From assembly GCA_902491625.1 (NCBI GenBank), contig CABUIO010000001.1, forward strand, positions 124,001 through 188,000: DNA of 64,000 bases, written 5' to 3'. This DNA comes from an uncultured Porphyromonadaceae bacterium. GTDB taxonomy: Bacteria; Bacteroidota; Bacteroidia; Bacteroidales; Muribaculaceae. The translations under genes were made by a program, and so were the position numbers. Of the stretch, positions 26,191 through 34,776 are shown piece after piece. Position 1 is the first letter of the stretch. Each line of letters starts with the position of its first letter. A model generated the notes under the pieces. The model worked only from the letters and a program-made list of their open reading frames with translations, made no database searches and had not been told where the DNA came from.

Positions 26191-26265
26191 TTATTTTATC
26201 TTGGCGCCGTCTTTGAGCGCCCCAGGTAGCCATGCAATGATTAAGAATAATACGAGTAGTCCCAT
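26191..26265 (-). CDS. 24-residue hydrophobic peptide
   Basis: An ATG at 26,265 opens a 24-codon frame: MGLLVLFLIIAWLPGALKDG plus AKIK, then TAA. The first 13 residues form one hydrophobic helix, followed by Pro-Gly and a basic tail, the layout of small membrane peptides and of type I toxins. It has its own -7 promoter element about 50 bases upstream, a palindrome at the predicted transcript start and a hairpin after the stop, so it looks like a self-contained transcription unit. Translation is not proven. Confidence 0.5.
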   Translation of the reverse strand: MGLLVLFLIIAWLPGALKDGAKIK

Positions 26266-26289
26266 ATCCAATCTGTTTTGAAGTTTAAG

Positions 26290-26321
26290 TTGAACACTCC
26301 TTGTGTTCAACTGCAAAGGTA
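26290..26321 (-). promoter_or_regulatory. Promoter and palindrome for the small peptide unit
   Basis: TACCTTTG on the minus strand (26,314-26,321) is an exact -7 element. Directly downstream, covering the predicted start, is an 8-base inverted repeat TTGAACAC / GTGTTCAA with a 5-base spacer (26,290-26,310). It may be an operator or a 5' hairpin of the transcript. The -33 box is poor (TTG at 16-base spacing). Confidence 0.5.
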
Positions 26322-26755
26322 AATCCGAGTGTGTGCCCAATTCTTGCACACCAATGTTAAACTTTGTTTATTGGATGCGGATTGAAATCGGCTGTGTAAA
26401 CGTAACTACTCACCTATATCTAAATGTTGAATACCGGCATAAAGTAGGGTCGATCCATGAACCAGTCCTCCGGAATAAAAGGCGCTCCATTTAGGTTCAG
26501 TTGCACTATGGTGCAGCCCCACATTGAAAATCAATCACTTATATTCATTAGGGAAACTGAGTGATTACCCCTTATATCCCTTACACAATACTTCTGCCTG
26601 TCGTTGGCGGCGTACTTATGCGCCTCGCGCATCGAGGAATAGAAGCCGTCTTTGGCAATTTCGATCCTCTGACAAAGGATAGAGGTTTGGAATGTCAAAG
26701 GTGTAAGGTCGCGCTTCATCTGCCTGATGAAGTACGTGCCGATGAGGTGCGGGCT
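26322..26755. other. Gene-poor stretch between the small peptide unit and sdaA
   Basis: No gene can be firmly supported here. A minus-strand frame at 26,531-26,719 (62 codons from ATG, open further upstream into the sdaA promoter) reads in a protein-like way (FYSSMREAHKYAANDRQKY) but has no recognised family. A 7-base inverted repeat AATCACT/AGTGATT lies at 26,533-26,566. The region may hold a decayed gene. Confidence 0.3.
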
Positions 26756-26787
26756 TTTGAGGATTGGCGATTTTTTTGTTAACTTCG
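26756..26787 (+). promoter_or_regulatory. Promoter of the serine dehydratase gene
   Basis: TTTG (26,756-26,759), then 20 bases, then TAACTTCG (26,780-26,787), one mismatch from TAnnTTTG. The predicted transcript starts near 26,794, leaving a leader of only ~15 bases before the ATG at 26,809. Confidence 0.6.
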
Positions 26788-26808
26788 CAAGGAAAAACAG
26801 ATCCTGAC

Positions 26809-28017
26809 ATGAAATCTATACGTGAGCTCTATCGCATAGGCCTCGGGCCATCATCGTCACATACAATGGGACCGCGCATGGCGGCCGAGCAGTTTCTAAA
26901 GACACATCCCCGCAGCGAGGGTTTCGAGGTAGTGCTCTACGGCTCTCTGGCTGCCACCGGCAAAGGCCACATGACCGACGTGGCGATCTCCGACGCGCTG
27001 GAGAAAAGCGGTATGCCGGTGAAGATCATCTGGAAACCTGACGTGTTCCTCCCCTACCATCCCAACGGCATGACGTTCCGTTCGCTCAACGAGGCGGGAC
27101 TGCCGAGCGACGAGTGGACAGTCTACAGCGTCGGCGGAGGAGCAATCGAGGAGGAGGGCAAGAGCCGCGAGGGACTTGCCGAGATCTACGACTGCGACTC
27201 GATGACGGCGATACTGGAATATTGTGAGCGTACCGGGCGCTGCTACTGGGAGTATGTGGAGCAATGCGAGGGTAAGGACATCTGGGAATATCTGTCGAAG
27301 ATCTGGGCCGCGATGAAGGAGGCTGTGGAACGCGGCCTCGCCACCGAGGGACGTCTCCCAGGGCCGCTGAACCTGCGGCGCAAGGCTTCGACATATAAGG
27401 TGAAAGCCGAGGGGTTCAAGGACAATCTGCGCACCCGCGGTCTCGTCTTCGCCTATGCGCTCGCCGTCAGCGAGGAAAACGCTTCGGGCCATCAGATCGT
27501 CACGGCTCCGACGTGCGGCAGCTGCGGCGTGCTCCCCGCAGTGCTCTACCATCTCTGGAAAAGCCGCGATTTCTCGGAGATGCAGATTCTTCGGGCATTG
27601 GCCACGGCCGGACTTGTGGGCAACGTTGTGAAGCACAATGCGAGTATCTCGGGTGCCGAGGTCGGCTGTCAGGGTGAGGTCGGGGTGGCGTGTGCCATGG
27701 CGGCCGCCGCGGCGAGCCAGCTCTTCGGCGGCAGTCCGGCGCAGATCGAATATGCCGCGGAGATGGGACTTGAACATCATCTCGGCATGACCTGCGATCC
27801 GGTGTGCGGTCTGGTGCAGATCCCCTGCATCGAGCGCAACGCCTACGCCGCGGCAAGGGCTCTGGACGCCAACATCTACGCCACATTCACCGACGGAATG
27901 CACCGCGTCTCCTTCGACAAGCTCGTGCAGGTGATGAAAGAGACCGGCCACGATCTCCCCTCGCTCTACAAAGAGACTGCCGCGGGCGGACTGGCCAAGG
28001 ATTTCAAGCAGATGTAG
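26809..28017 (+). CDS. sdaA: L-serine ammonia-lyase, iron-sulfur type
   Basis: A 402-residue single-chain enzyme that deaminates L-serine to pyruvate using a [4Fe-4S] cluster. The N-terminal beta domain (SIRELYRIGLGPSSSHTMGP) and C-terminal alpha domain are fused, as in E. coli SdaA. Cluster-type cysteines appear in APTCGSCGVLPA and CDPVCGLVQIPCIERN. The ATG at 26,809 is chosen because the protein then starts with the family motif and the upstream codons lie within the promoter region. Confidence 0.95.
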   Translation: MKSIRELYRIGLGPSSSHTMGPRMAAEQFLKTHPRSEGFEVVLYGSLAATGKGHMTDVAISDALEKSGMPVKIIWKPDVFLPYHPNGMTFRSLNEAGLPSDEWTVYSVGGGAIEEEGKSREGLAEIYDCDSMTAILEYCERTGRCYWEYVEQCEGKDIWEYLSKIWAAMKEAVERGLATEGRLPGPLNLRRKASTYKVKAEGFKDNLRTRGLVFAYALAVSEENASGHQIVTAPTCGSCGVLPAVLYHLWKSRDFSEMQILRALATAGLVGNVVKHNASISGAEVGCQGEVGVACAMAAAAASQLFGGSPAQIEYAAEMGLEHHLGMTCDPVCGLVQIPCIERNAYAAARALDANIYATFTDGMHRVSFDKLVQVMKETGHDLPSLYKETAAGGLAKDFKQM

Positions 28018-28102
28018 CATCATAAGGAAAAGACAAAAAGGTTATAAAAAATGTGAGCTTATCTCACGACAGACTCACACTTAACCTTAAAAATCTAATC
28101 CT

Positions 28103-28165
28103 ATGAAAAAACTTCTAACAAAATTGCTCTCCGCAATTTTGATTCGTATTACGCTGCAAAGTTAG
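28103..28165 (+). CDS. Possible 20-residue leader-like peptide
   Basis: An ATG after a Bacteroidetes-style AT-rich leader (AAAAATCTAATCCT) opens 20 codons: MKKLLTKLLSAILIRITLQS, then TAG. It lies between sdaA and rnz. The Lys-rich amphipathic sequence resembles either a leader peptide or the leftover signal-peptide start of a lost exported protein. A GTGAG/CTCAC inverted repeat lies just upstream. Whether it is translated is unknown. Confidence 0.3.
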   Translation: MKKLLTKLLSAILIRITLQS

Positions 28166-28223
28166 TCAAATGTCGCAACAAGACAAAATACGAGACGAAC
28201 AATTTGTCTATTGAATTACGCTG

Positions 28224-29138
28224 ATGGCAGAGTTCAAACTTTATACTCTCGGGTGCGGATCGGCGAAACCGACGCCGGCACACAACCCTTCGAGCACAGT
28301 GATGTCGGTCAACGGTTCGCTATTCATGTTCGACTGCGGCGAGGGGGCGCAGAAGATGATGCAACGGCTTCATCTTAGTTTCTCGCGTCTGAACCATATC
28401 TTCATCACGCATCTCCATGGCGACCATGTGTTCGGTCTTCCGGGACTGATCGGCTCTATGGGGCTTATGCAGCGCAGCGGAGGAGTGACCATCCACACGT
28501 TTCCGGAAGGAGTGAAAATTATCCGCGAGATTCTCGACTTCTTCTGCCGTGACATGCCTTTCAACGTGGAGTTCAATGAGATACACCCCGAAGAGGCAGT
28601 CATCTACGAAGACAGACATCTGACAGTGCGCACACTGCCGCTGCGACACCGCGTGCCTGCGGTGGGATATGTCGTGGAGGAGAAGCCACGCGAACGCCAC
28701 ATCAACAAGGCTATGACCGATTTCCATCAGGTGCCGGTGGCTATGCTTCGCCGCATCAAACAGGGGGAGCCGTTCGTCAAGCCCGACGGCACGGTCATAC
28801 CCGTCGAAATGCTGACCACGCCCCCTACGCCATCCGTGAGCTACGCCCACATCAGCGACACATCTTATATTTCGGGATTGGCACAGAAAATCGGCCCCGT
28901 GGATCTACTGTTCCACGAGACGACATACCTCGACGCGGAGGAGGCCGACGCGAAAAAGCGCGGCCACAGCACCGCGCGACAGGCAGCGATGGTAGCACGC
29001 GACGCGGGCGCAAAACAACTGCTGACAGGCCATTACTCGTCGCGCTACTCCGGACAGGAAAACCTTTTTGTCGAACAGGCACGCGAGATATTCCCGGAGA
29101 CTATCCTCAACCGCGAAGGGCTGATTTTGAAGCTATAA
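28224..29138 (+). CDS. rnz: Ribonuclease Z
   Basis: A 304-residue metallo-beta-lactamase-fold nuclease that removes 3' trailers from tRNA precursors. The zinc motif THLHGDHVFGLPGLI is present, as are the N-terminal LGCGSAKPTPAHNPSS and the late HST and LLTGHYSSRY motifs that supply further metal ligands. Length fits the short (bacterial, dimeric) form. It stands alone, 85 bp or more from its neighbours on each side. Confidence 0.96.
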   Translation: MAEFKLYTLGCGSAKPTPAHNPSSTVMSVNGSLFMFDCGEGAQKMMQRLHLSFSRLNHIFITHLHGDHVFGLPGLIGSMGLMQRSGGVTIHTFPEGVKIIREILDFFCRDMPFNVEFNEIHPEEAVIYEDRHLTVRTLPLRHRVPAVGYVVEEKPRERHINKAMTDFHQVPVAMLRRIKQGEPFVKPDGTVIPVEMLTTPPTPSVSYAHISDTSYISGLAQKIGPVDLLFHETTYLDAEEADAKKRGHSTARQAAMVARDAGAKQLLTGHYSSRYSGQENLFVEQAREIFPETILNREGLILKL

Positions 29139-29182
29139 TGTGGGTTCTTGGGAATGCGAACAATTAGGAGCAATTTTTTTCA

Positions 29183-29242
29183 AACCATCAATAACCATGA
29201 TTTTTAACCATGGGGAACCATTTTTCGGACATGGGAAACCAT
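29183..29242. repeat. Cluster of five AACCAT direct repeats
   Basis: AACCAT occurs at 29,183, 29,193, 29,206, 29,216 and 29,237, with start-to-start distances of 10, 13, 10 and 21 bases. The spacing is close to the DNA helical repeat. It sits between two convergent genes (rnz and the barrel protein), so a 3' processing, protein-binding or chance role is possible. Confidence 0.4.
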
Positions 29243-29254
29243 AACAAACTATAA

Positions 29255-29959
29255 TTACCACTCGTAGGAGATGGAGGCGCCGAGGGAGTTGAGGGTTGTG
29301 GAGTTATAGTACCAGTTCCAATTCCAATAATTGTTGGTGATGAGCTGATATGTCACGCCGATGTTGATGGCCTGACGTGTGTCTTTATTGTTGGTTGGGA
29401 TGCGGAGGCCGACCGAGGGTCGGAGATAGAAACCTTCGCTGTTGTTTAGGATTCCGTCGGGCGTGTTCATGTAGCTTTTGCCGACAAGGAACGAGGCACC
29501 GAGCCTGACGTCGATGAAAAATCCGACGTTGCTTTCCTGACCGATATTGAACCGGAAATCAGAATAGAGAGGTATCAGGACGCCGGTGTCGTTGCGGTCG
29601 TAGCTACTGTTGAAATTGCCGCCGGAAGGACGGTAGTCGGGATTATAGCCGTCGGGGCGGTCGGAATCCTTGTAGTTGGAGAAAAGCACGTTTACACCTG
29701 CGCCCACGCCCATGAAGAACCAGTTGCTGTATTTGAAACCCTGAGTGGTAGAAAATTCCAGAGAGTTGACGGAGTTGGTTCCGAGTCCGCCGGTGAATGA
29801 AGCCTCAGCGAAACCACGGTAGTTGAAGCTACCGGAAAGCGCTGGCTGGATCATCTGCGGAATCTGGTTGGCGAGTTCGTAGTATTGAGCCTTGGCGGTG
29901 GCGGCAAATGAAGCAGCGATGACGCCGAGAAGAACGATATGTTTTCTTAAATGAGCCAT
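29255..29959 (-). CDS. Outer-membrane beta-barrel protein
   Basis: A 234-residue exported protein with a signal peptide (VLLGVIAASFAATAKAQ, cleavage at about residue 24). The rest alternates amphipathic strands with aromatic girdle residues and ends in the outer-membrane signature SLGASISYEW, with a terminal aromatic residue. Size fits an 8-10-stranded barrel. Specific function is unknown. It is convergent with rnz and divergent from eno. Confidence 0.8.
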   Translation of the reverse strand: MAHLRKHIVLLGVIAASFAATAKAQYYELANQIPQMIQPALSGSFNYRGFAEASFTGGLGTNSVNSLEFSTTQGFKYSNWFFMGVGAGVNVLFSNYKDSDRPDGYNPDYRPSGGNFNSSYDRNDTGVLIPLYSDFRFNIGQESNVGFFIDVRLGASFLVGKSYMNTPDGILNNSEGFYLRPSVGLRIPTNNKDTRQAINIGVTYQLITNNYWNWNWYYNSTTLNSLGASISYEW

Positions 29960-30067
29960 TAGGAATCTAAAATTTGTAAAGAATCATTTTTAAAGGAAAC
30001 AATCGGGGAAGCCATAGTGTTTGATAATGACATAAGGTACAAAGAGAAAAAAATCGAGTGTCGCAGA

Positions 30068-30098
30068 TTGCAAATATGGATGAAAATGAGTACCTTTG
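30068..30098 (+). promoter_or_regulatory. Promoter of eno
   Basis: TTG (30,068-30,070), 20 bases, TACCTTTG (30,091-30,098): a close fit to the Bacteroidetes consensus. The transcript would begin near 30,105, giving a leader of about 100 bases before eno. Confidence 0.7.
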
Positions 30099-30195
30099 CG
30101 GCTGAAATAAGAAGCTGATATACGACAAAAGCAATCAGCGGCGCAATATCGAAGAAAACAGACAGAAACATTCTAATATATTAGATTTAAGATAG

Positions 30196-31491
<1,296 letters not shown>

Positions 31492-31515
31492 TTTTCTTAG
31501 CGTTATAAATCCATA

Positions 31516-31556
31516 ATATCCGGACGTCGGACACCTCCACGTCCGGATATTTTTTA
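31516..31556 (+). terminator. Terminator after eno
   Basis: A perfect 12-base stem (ATATCCGGACGT / ACGTCCGGATAT) with an 11-base loop is followed by seven T residues, 24 bases after the eno stop. This is a textbook intrinsic terminator. Confidence 0.92.
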
Positions 31557-31566
31557 CAAGACGAAA

Positions 31567-33132
31567 TTGCCAATCAAGGCCTATACCGATAAGATAAAAA
31601 CTCCGCTCGCCATGTTCTACATAGCGACCGGACTGTTTTTCATATATATTTTTTTGATGGCGCTTTTTACGCCACATGTTGGAGACGACCTGAAATATCC
31701 GCTTGCCTACAACAGCTACCTCATCGGAGAGAGCGAGTTTCCGGGATTCGGAGAATGGTGGGAAGGGATCAGGATTCATTTTCTCTCTGTCAACGGCAGA
31801 TCGGGAGACAAACTCCTGATCGGCTATCTACTCCTTCCGCAGGCGATACAGGCTCTATTTGCAGCAACAGGAGCCGCTGCAATGTTGATATCTTGCTGTA
31901 GACTTGCATTCTCGAAAATATCCTCATACGCGTATTCCTGCATGGCGATGCTCGTCACAATTATGTTGCTGATGCCATGGTACGACACAATGTTCGTTGG
32001 TTGTATGCTGCTGAACTACGCCGTGGGTGGAGGCATTGCATTGACAGCCCTTAGCCTCTATTTCCGTCCGTGCAAACCATGGAGAAAACTCAGAGGACTT
32101 CAATATGTCTTACTTGTCACGTTAGGATTTTTTGCCGGATCATGGCATGAAGGCTTCACGTTCATTACAGCTCCGGGAATACTGATATGTCTGATAATGC
32201 GACGACTGAGCCGGACTCAGGCCTTCGTCCTTGCAGGATTGATTTTGGGAGGAATCTTCATTATCTGCAATCCGGGATTCTGGTACAGATATGAACACAA
32301 GATGCAGATATTCAGCATGTCTGACGCAACTTCCATTTTCTATATATCCAACATGGCCTTGCTTACGCTGCTCGCCTATCCGATAGTAGTCATTTTCCCG
32401 AAACTGAGGAAACGATACACCTCCACAGACCGCGACATTATGCTTACAGCGATGTTCGCCGTCATAGCAAACGCCTTCATCTTCGTGAGCAACCTTTCTT
32501 TTCCGCGTGTACTGTGGTACGGCAATCTCATCGGATTCATAGGATTGGGATGCTTCCTGAAAGTCTACTCACCGAGGAAAATTCTTCGCTTAATGCTTAA
32601 ATTCGCAGTCATTGCAGCCACAATTTTCTGTCTTGCACACGAAACAGTATGCGTTATTTGGCAGATTAAACTTGACAAGGAATACAAAGAGGTGATAAAT
32701 CTGTACAGAGAATCACCTGACGGAACTGTCTTCTATACTCAGAAAGCATCCGAGACTTTACCGTGGATCACACTTGACCGACCTTCTTATCAACAGTTCT
32801 ACGGATGGCGCATCGACCAGTGGATACCGGAATTCTACCGCAACAGTGACGAACAGCTCCATGTCGTTCCCAAAGAGCTGCAAGATTTCAATCCACAAGA
32901 TGCCAAAGTATTAAACGCACAGCAAAAAATATACCAATATAACGGGAGATACGTTGTCGACGCGAGCGCATTGTCATTTAAAAGGACACGCAGCGTCTTT
33001 TCGACCGGAAAGGACAATAAACGCGAAAGCTACAGCATGGTGTGCCATAAGTTCAGGACTGAGGACGGACGGCTGTGGTATTATCTTCAGACGCCGGATG
33101 AAGAAGTTCTTGATTCGCCGAGGATACAATAA
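31567..33132 (+). CDS. DUF6056-like polytopic membrane protein (first of tandem pair)
   Basis: A 521-residue protein with about ten membrane helices in the first ~400 residues and a soluble C-terminal part rich in Tyr and Asp. It shares with the next gene an early Asp-Asp pair after helix 1 (GDDLKYP) and a WHE motif (AGSWHEGFTF), matching the DUF6056 group, which has the look of GT-C-type glycosyltransferases or O-antigen-related proteins. The start is a TTG at 31,567; the next ATG (31,612) would cut into the region before helix 1. The catalytic role is not known. Confidence 0.75.
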   Translation: MPIKAYTDKIKTPLAMFYIATGLFFIYIFLMALFTPHVGDDLKYPLAYNSYLIGESEFPGFGEWWEGIRIHFLSVNGRSGDKLLIGYLLLPQAIQALFAATGAAAMLISCCRLAFSKISSYAYSCMAMLVTIMLLMPWYDTMFVGCMLLNYAVGGGIALTALSLYFRPCKPWRKLRGLQYVLLVTLGFFAGSWHEGFTFITAPGILICLIMRRLSRTQAFVLAGLILGGIFIICNPGFWYRYEHKMQIFSMSDATSIFYISNMALLTLLAYPIVVIFPKLRKRYTSTDRDIMLTAMFAVIANAFIFVSNLSFPRVLWYGNLIGFIGLGCFLKVYSPRKILRLMLKFAVIAATIFCLAHETVCVIWQIKLDKEYKEVINLYRESPDGTVFYTQKASETLPWITLDRPSYQQFYGWRIDQWIPEFYRNSDEQLHVVPKELQDFNPQDAKVLNAQQKIYQYNGRYVVDASALSFKRTRSVFSTGKDNKRESYSMVCHKFRTEDGRLWYYLQTPDEEVLDSPRIQ

Positions 33133-33155
33133 TTCTTTGAAATCTACTATAGAAA

Positions 33156-34751
33156 ATGGGAAAAGTGAACAGATACAAATACATCGGATCGCTGCTGTTT
33201 TTTGCGACGGTAGTCGTGCTGACAGGGATGATCGCGGCAAACACGCCTTTATACGAAGACGACATGGTGTTTGCCAACGTCTGGGGCTGCTCAAAACATC
33301 TTATCTGTCCGGAGGAGAATTTCAATCCATTCGCCTACGCACTGGAACATCGCGTGCTTGTCAACGGACGTGTCGGCGACATGTTCACACCTCTGATGAT
33401 GATGATTCCCCGATGGTGCTACGGAGCTTTATATGCCTTCTGCTTCGGCGTGATTCTGCTTCAGATGATGCGTCTGGCGAAGCTGTCGTTCCGACGCACT
33501 CCTATGAAATGCGCATGGCTCGCGAGTCTTGCCATCCTTTTCTTTCCATGGATCGACGTACTCTACACCCGCGCCGTATTCTTCAACTATTTCCCCGCGA
33601 TCATTTTTACGCTTATAGCGCTCAAGCTCTTTATCCGCGAAACGCCTGCGAGAGGGTGGAAACTCGCCGGATATGTCGTCGCGTGCGTGCTCAGCGGCTG
33701 CTGGCACGAGCTTATGCCGGTGGTGCTGTTTCCCTCGGCCATCATCTATTGCATCATCACACGAAGAATCACGCGCAACCAATGGATTGTTGCAGCGTCA
33801 ATGGCCGCGGGTATGATCATCGTCGTGAGTGCTCCGTCGTTCTTCAACCGTGTCGATCAGCTTGACAGTCTGTTTTTTTCACCCTACCATATACTGCTCT
33901 GCAAACTCAATGTACTGCTTCTTATTCTAATCGCCATAGCGTCAATTACTACATTGTATTTCAGAAAAGATCTCAAGGATAGAAAAAGATCATTCGCACT
34001 TGTCTCGGCATTGCTTCTGCCGATCATACCGAGCTGCGCCATCATGCTCGCCTCGCTCTATGAGACACGTATGATTCTTTTTGCGATGGTGCTTGCCCTT
34101 TCAGCGCTTTTCTACTCTCTGCCCCGCGGCATCCGACTCGCAATAGGTTTTTCGGCAACCACCGCTATTCTCTCCATACTTCTACTGGCTGTCGTGCTTT
34201 GGCAGCTCACGTTCGTAGCCTTCAACACTATCAAAGTTAGAAAAGCTTCGGAGGATATTCTGAGGCAAGCCACAGCCAACCCCGATTCACATGTCTATTA
34301 TGATCTGAGAGACATTCTCGCCAACGACAAAATCTGGCTTTACAAGACGCAGGGAAGAAGCTACGTCAACCGACTCCACACATGGGACGAATTTGCTGAC
34401 TACACCGGCTCACGATACACATATAATGTTTTGCCTCCGGGACTGAAAAATTTCGATCTATCGAAGGCTGAGGCCATCGCATCTGACAACGGCTATTACT
34501 ATTACGACACATACCTCATCGCCGACGCGCCATGCGATTCAACCGACTATGCTTTCGGCGTCCTCGAAATCGCATTTGACAAAGCTCCGACACGGCAATG
34601 TAGGTTTATGGGAACATATTTCACAGATGTGAATGGAAAACCGCTCATGTACCTTCTGCCCTATCAGACTCTCATCAAGCGCAAAAAACCAACGGAGGTG
34701 AAGATAACCGAATGTTATCTCCACCCCCGAATGGCTGACAAGGTCAAATAG
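33156..34751 (+). CDS. DUF6056-like polytopic membrane protein (second of tandem pair)
   Basis: A 531-residue paralogue of the preceding gene, 23 bases downstream. It keeps the early EDD motif (TPLYEDDMVFANVWG) and the WHE motif (LSGCWHELMPVVLF), about ten membrane helices, and a ~150-residue C-terminal soluble domain (SKAEAIASDNGYYYYDTYL). The pair probably arose by tandem duplication and has diverged widely. A role in building or exporting a surface glycan is inference from the family; no sugar-transferase gene is nearby. Confidence 0.78.
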   Translation: MGKVNRYKYIGSLLFFATVVVLTGMIAANTPLYEDDMVFANVWGCSKHLICPEENFNPFAYALEHRVLVNGRVGDMFTPLMMMIPRWCYGALYAFCFGVILLQMMRLAKLSFRRTPMKCAWLASLAILFFPWIDVLYTRAVFFNYFPAIIFTLIALKLFIRETPARGWKLAGYVVACVLSGCWHELMPVVLFPSAIIYCIITRRITRNQWIVAASMAAGMIIVVSAPSFFNRVDQLDSLFFSPYHILLCKLNVLLLILIAIASITTLYFRKDLKDRKRSFALVSALLLPIIPSCAIMLASLYETRMILFAMVLALSALFYSLPRGIRLAIGFSATTAILSILLLAVVLWQLTFVAFNTIKVRKASEDILRQATANPDSHVYYDLRDILANDKIWLYKTQGRSYVNRLHTWDEFADYTGSRYTYNVLPPGLKNFDLSKAEAIASDNGYYYYDTYLIADAPCDSTDYAFGVLEIAFDKAPTRQCRFMGTYFTDVNGKPLMYLLPYQTLIKRKKPTEVKITECYLHPRMADKVK

Positions 34752-34776
34752 ACCTCAAATTTTCAATTCTCTATTT

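Noticed and set aside
26896..28023. A 375-codon minus-strand frame opposite sdaA
   Set aside because: Entirely antisense to a motif-complete enzyme; composition is that of a mirror frame.
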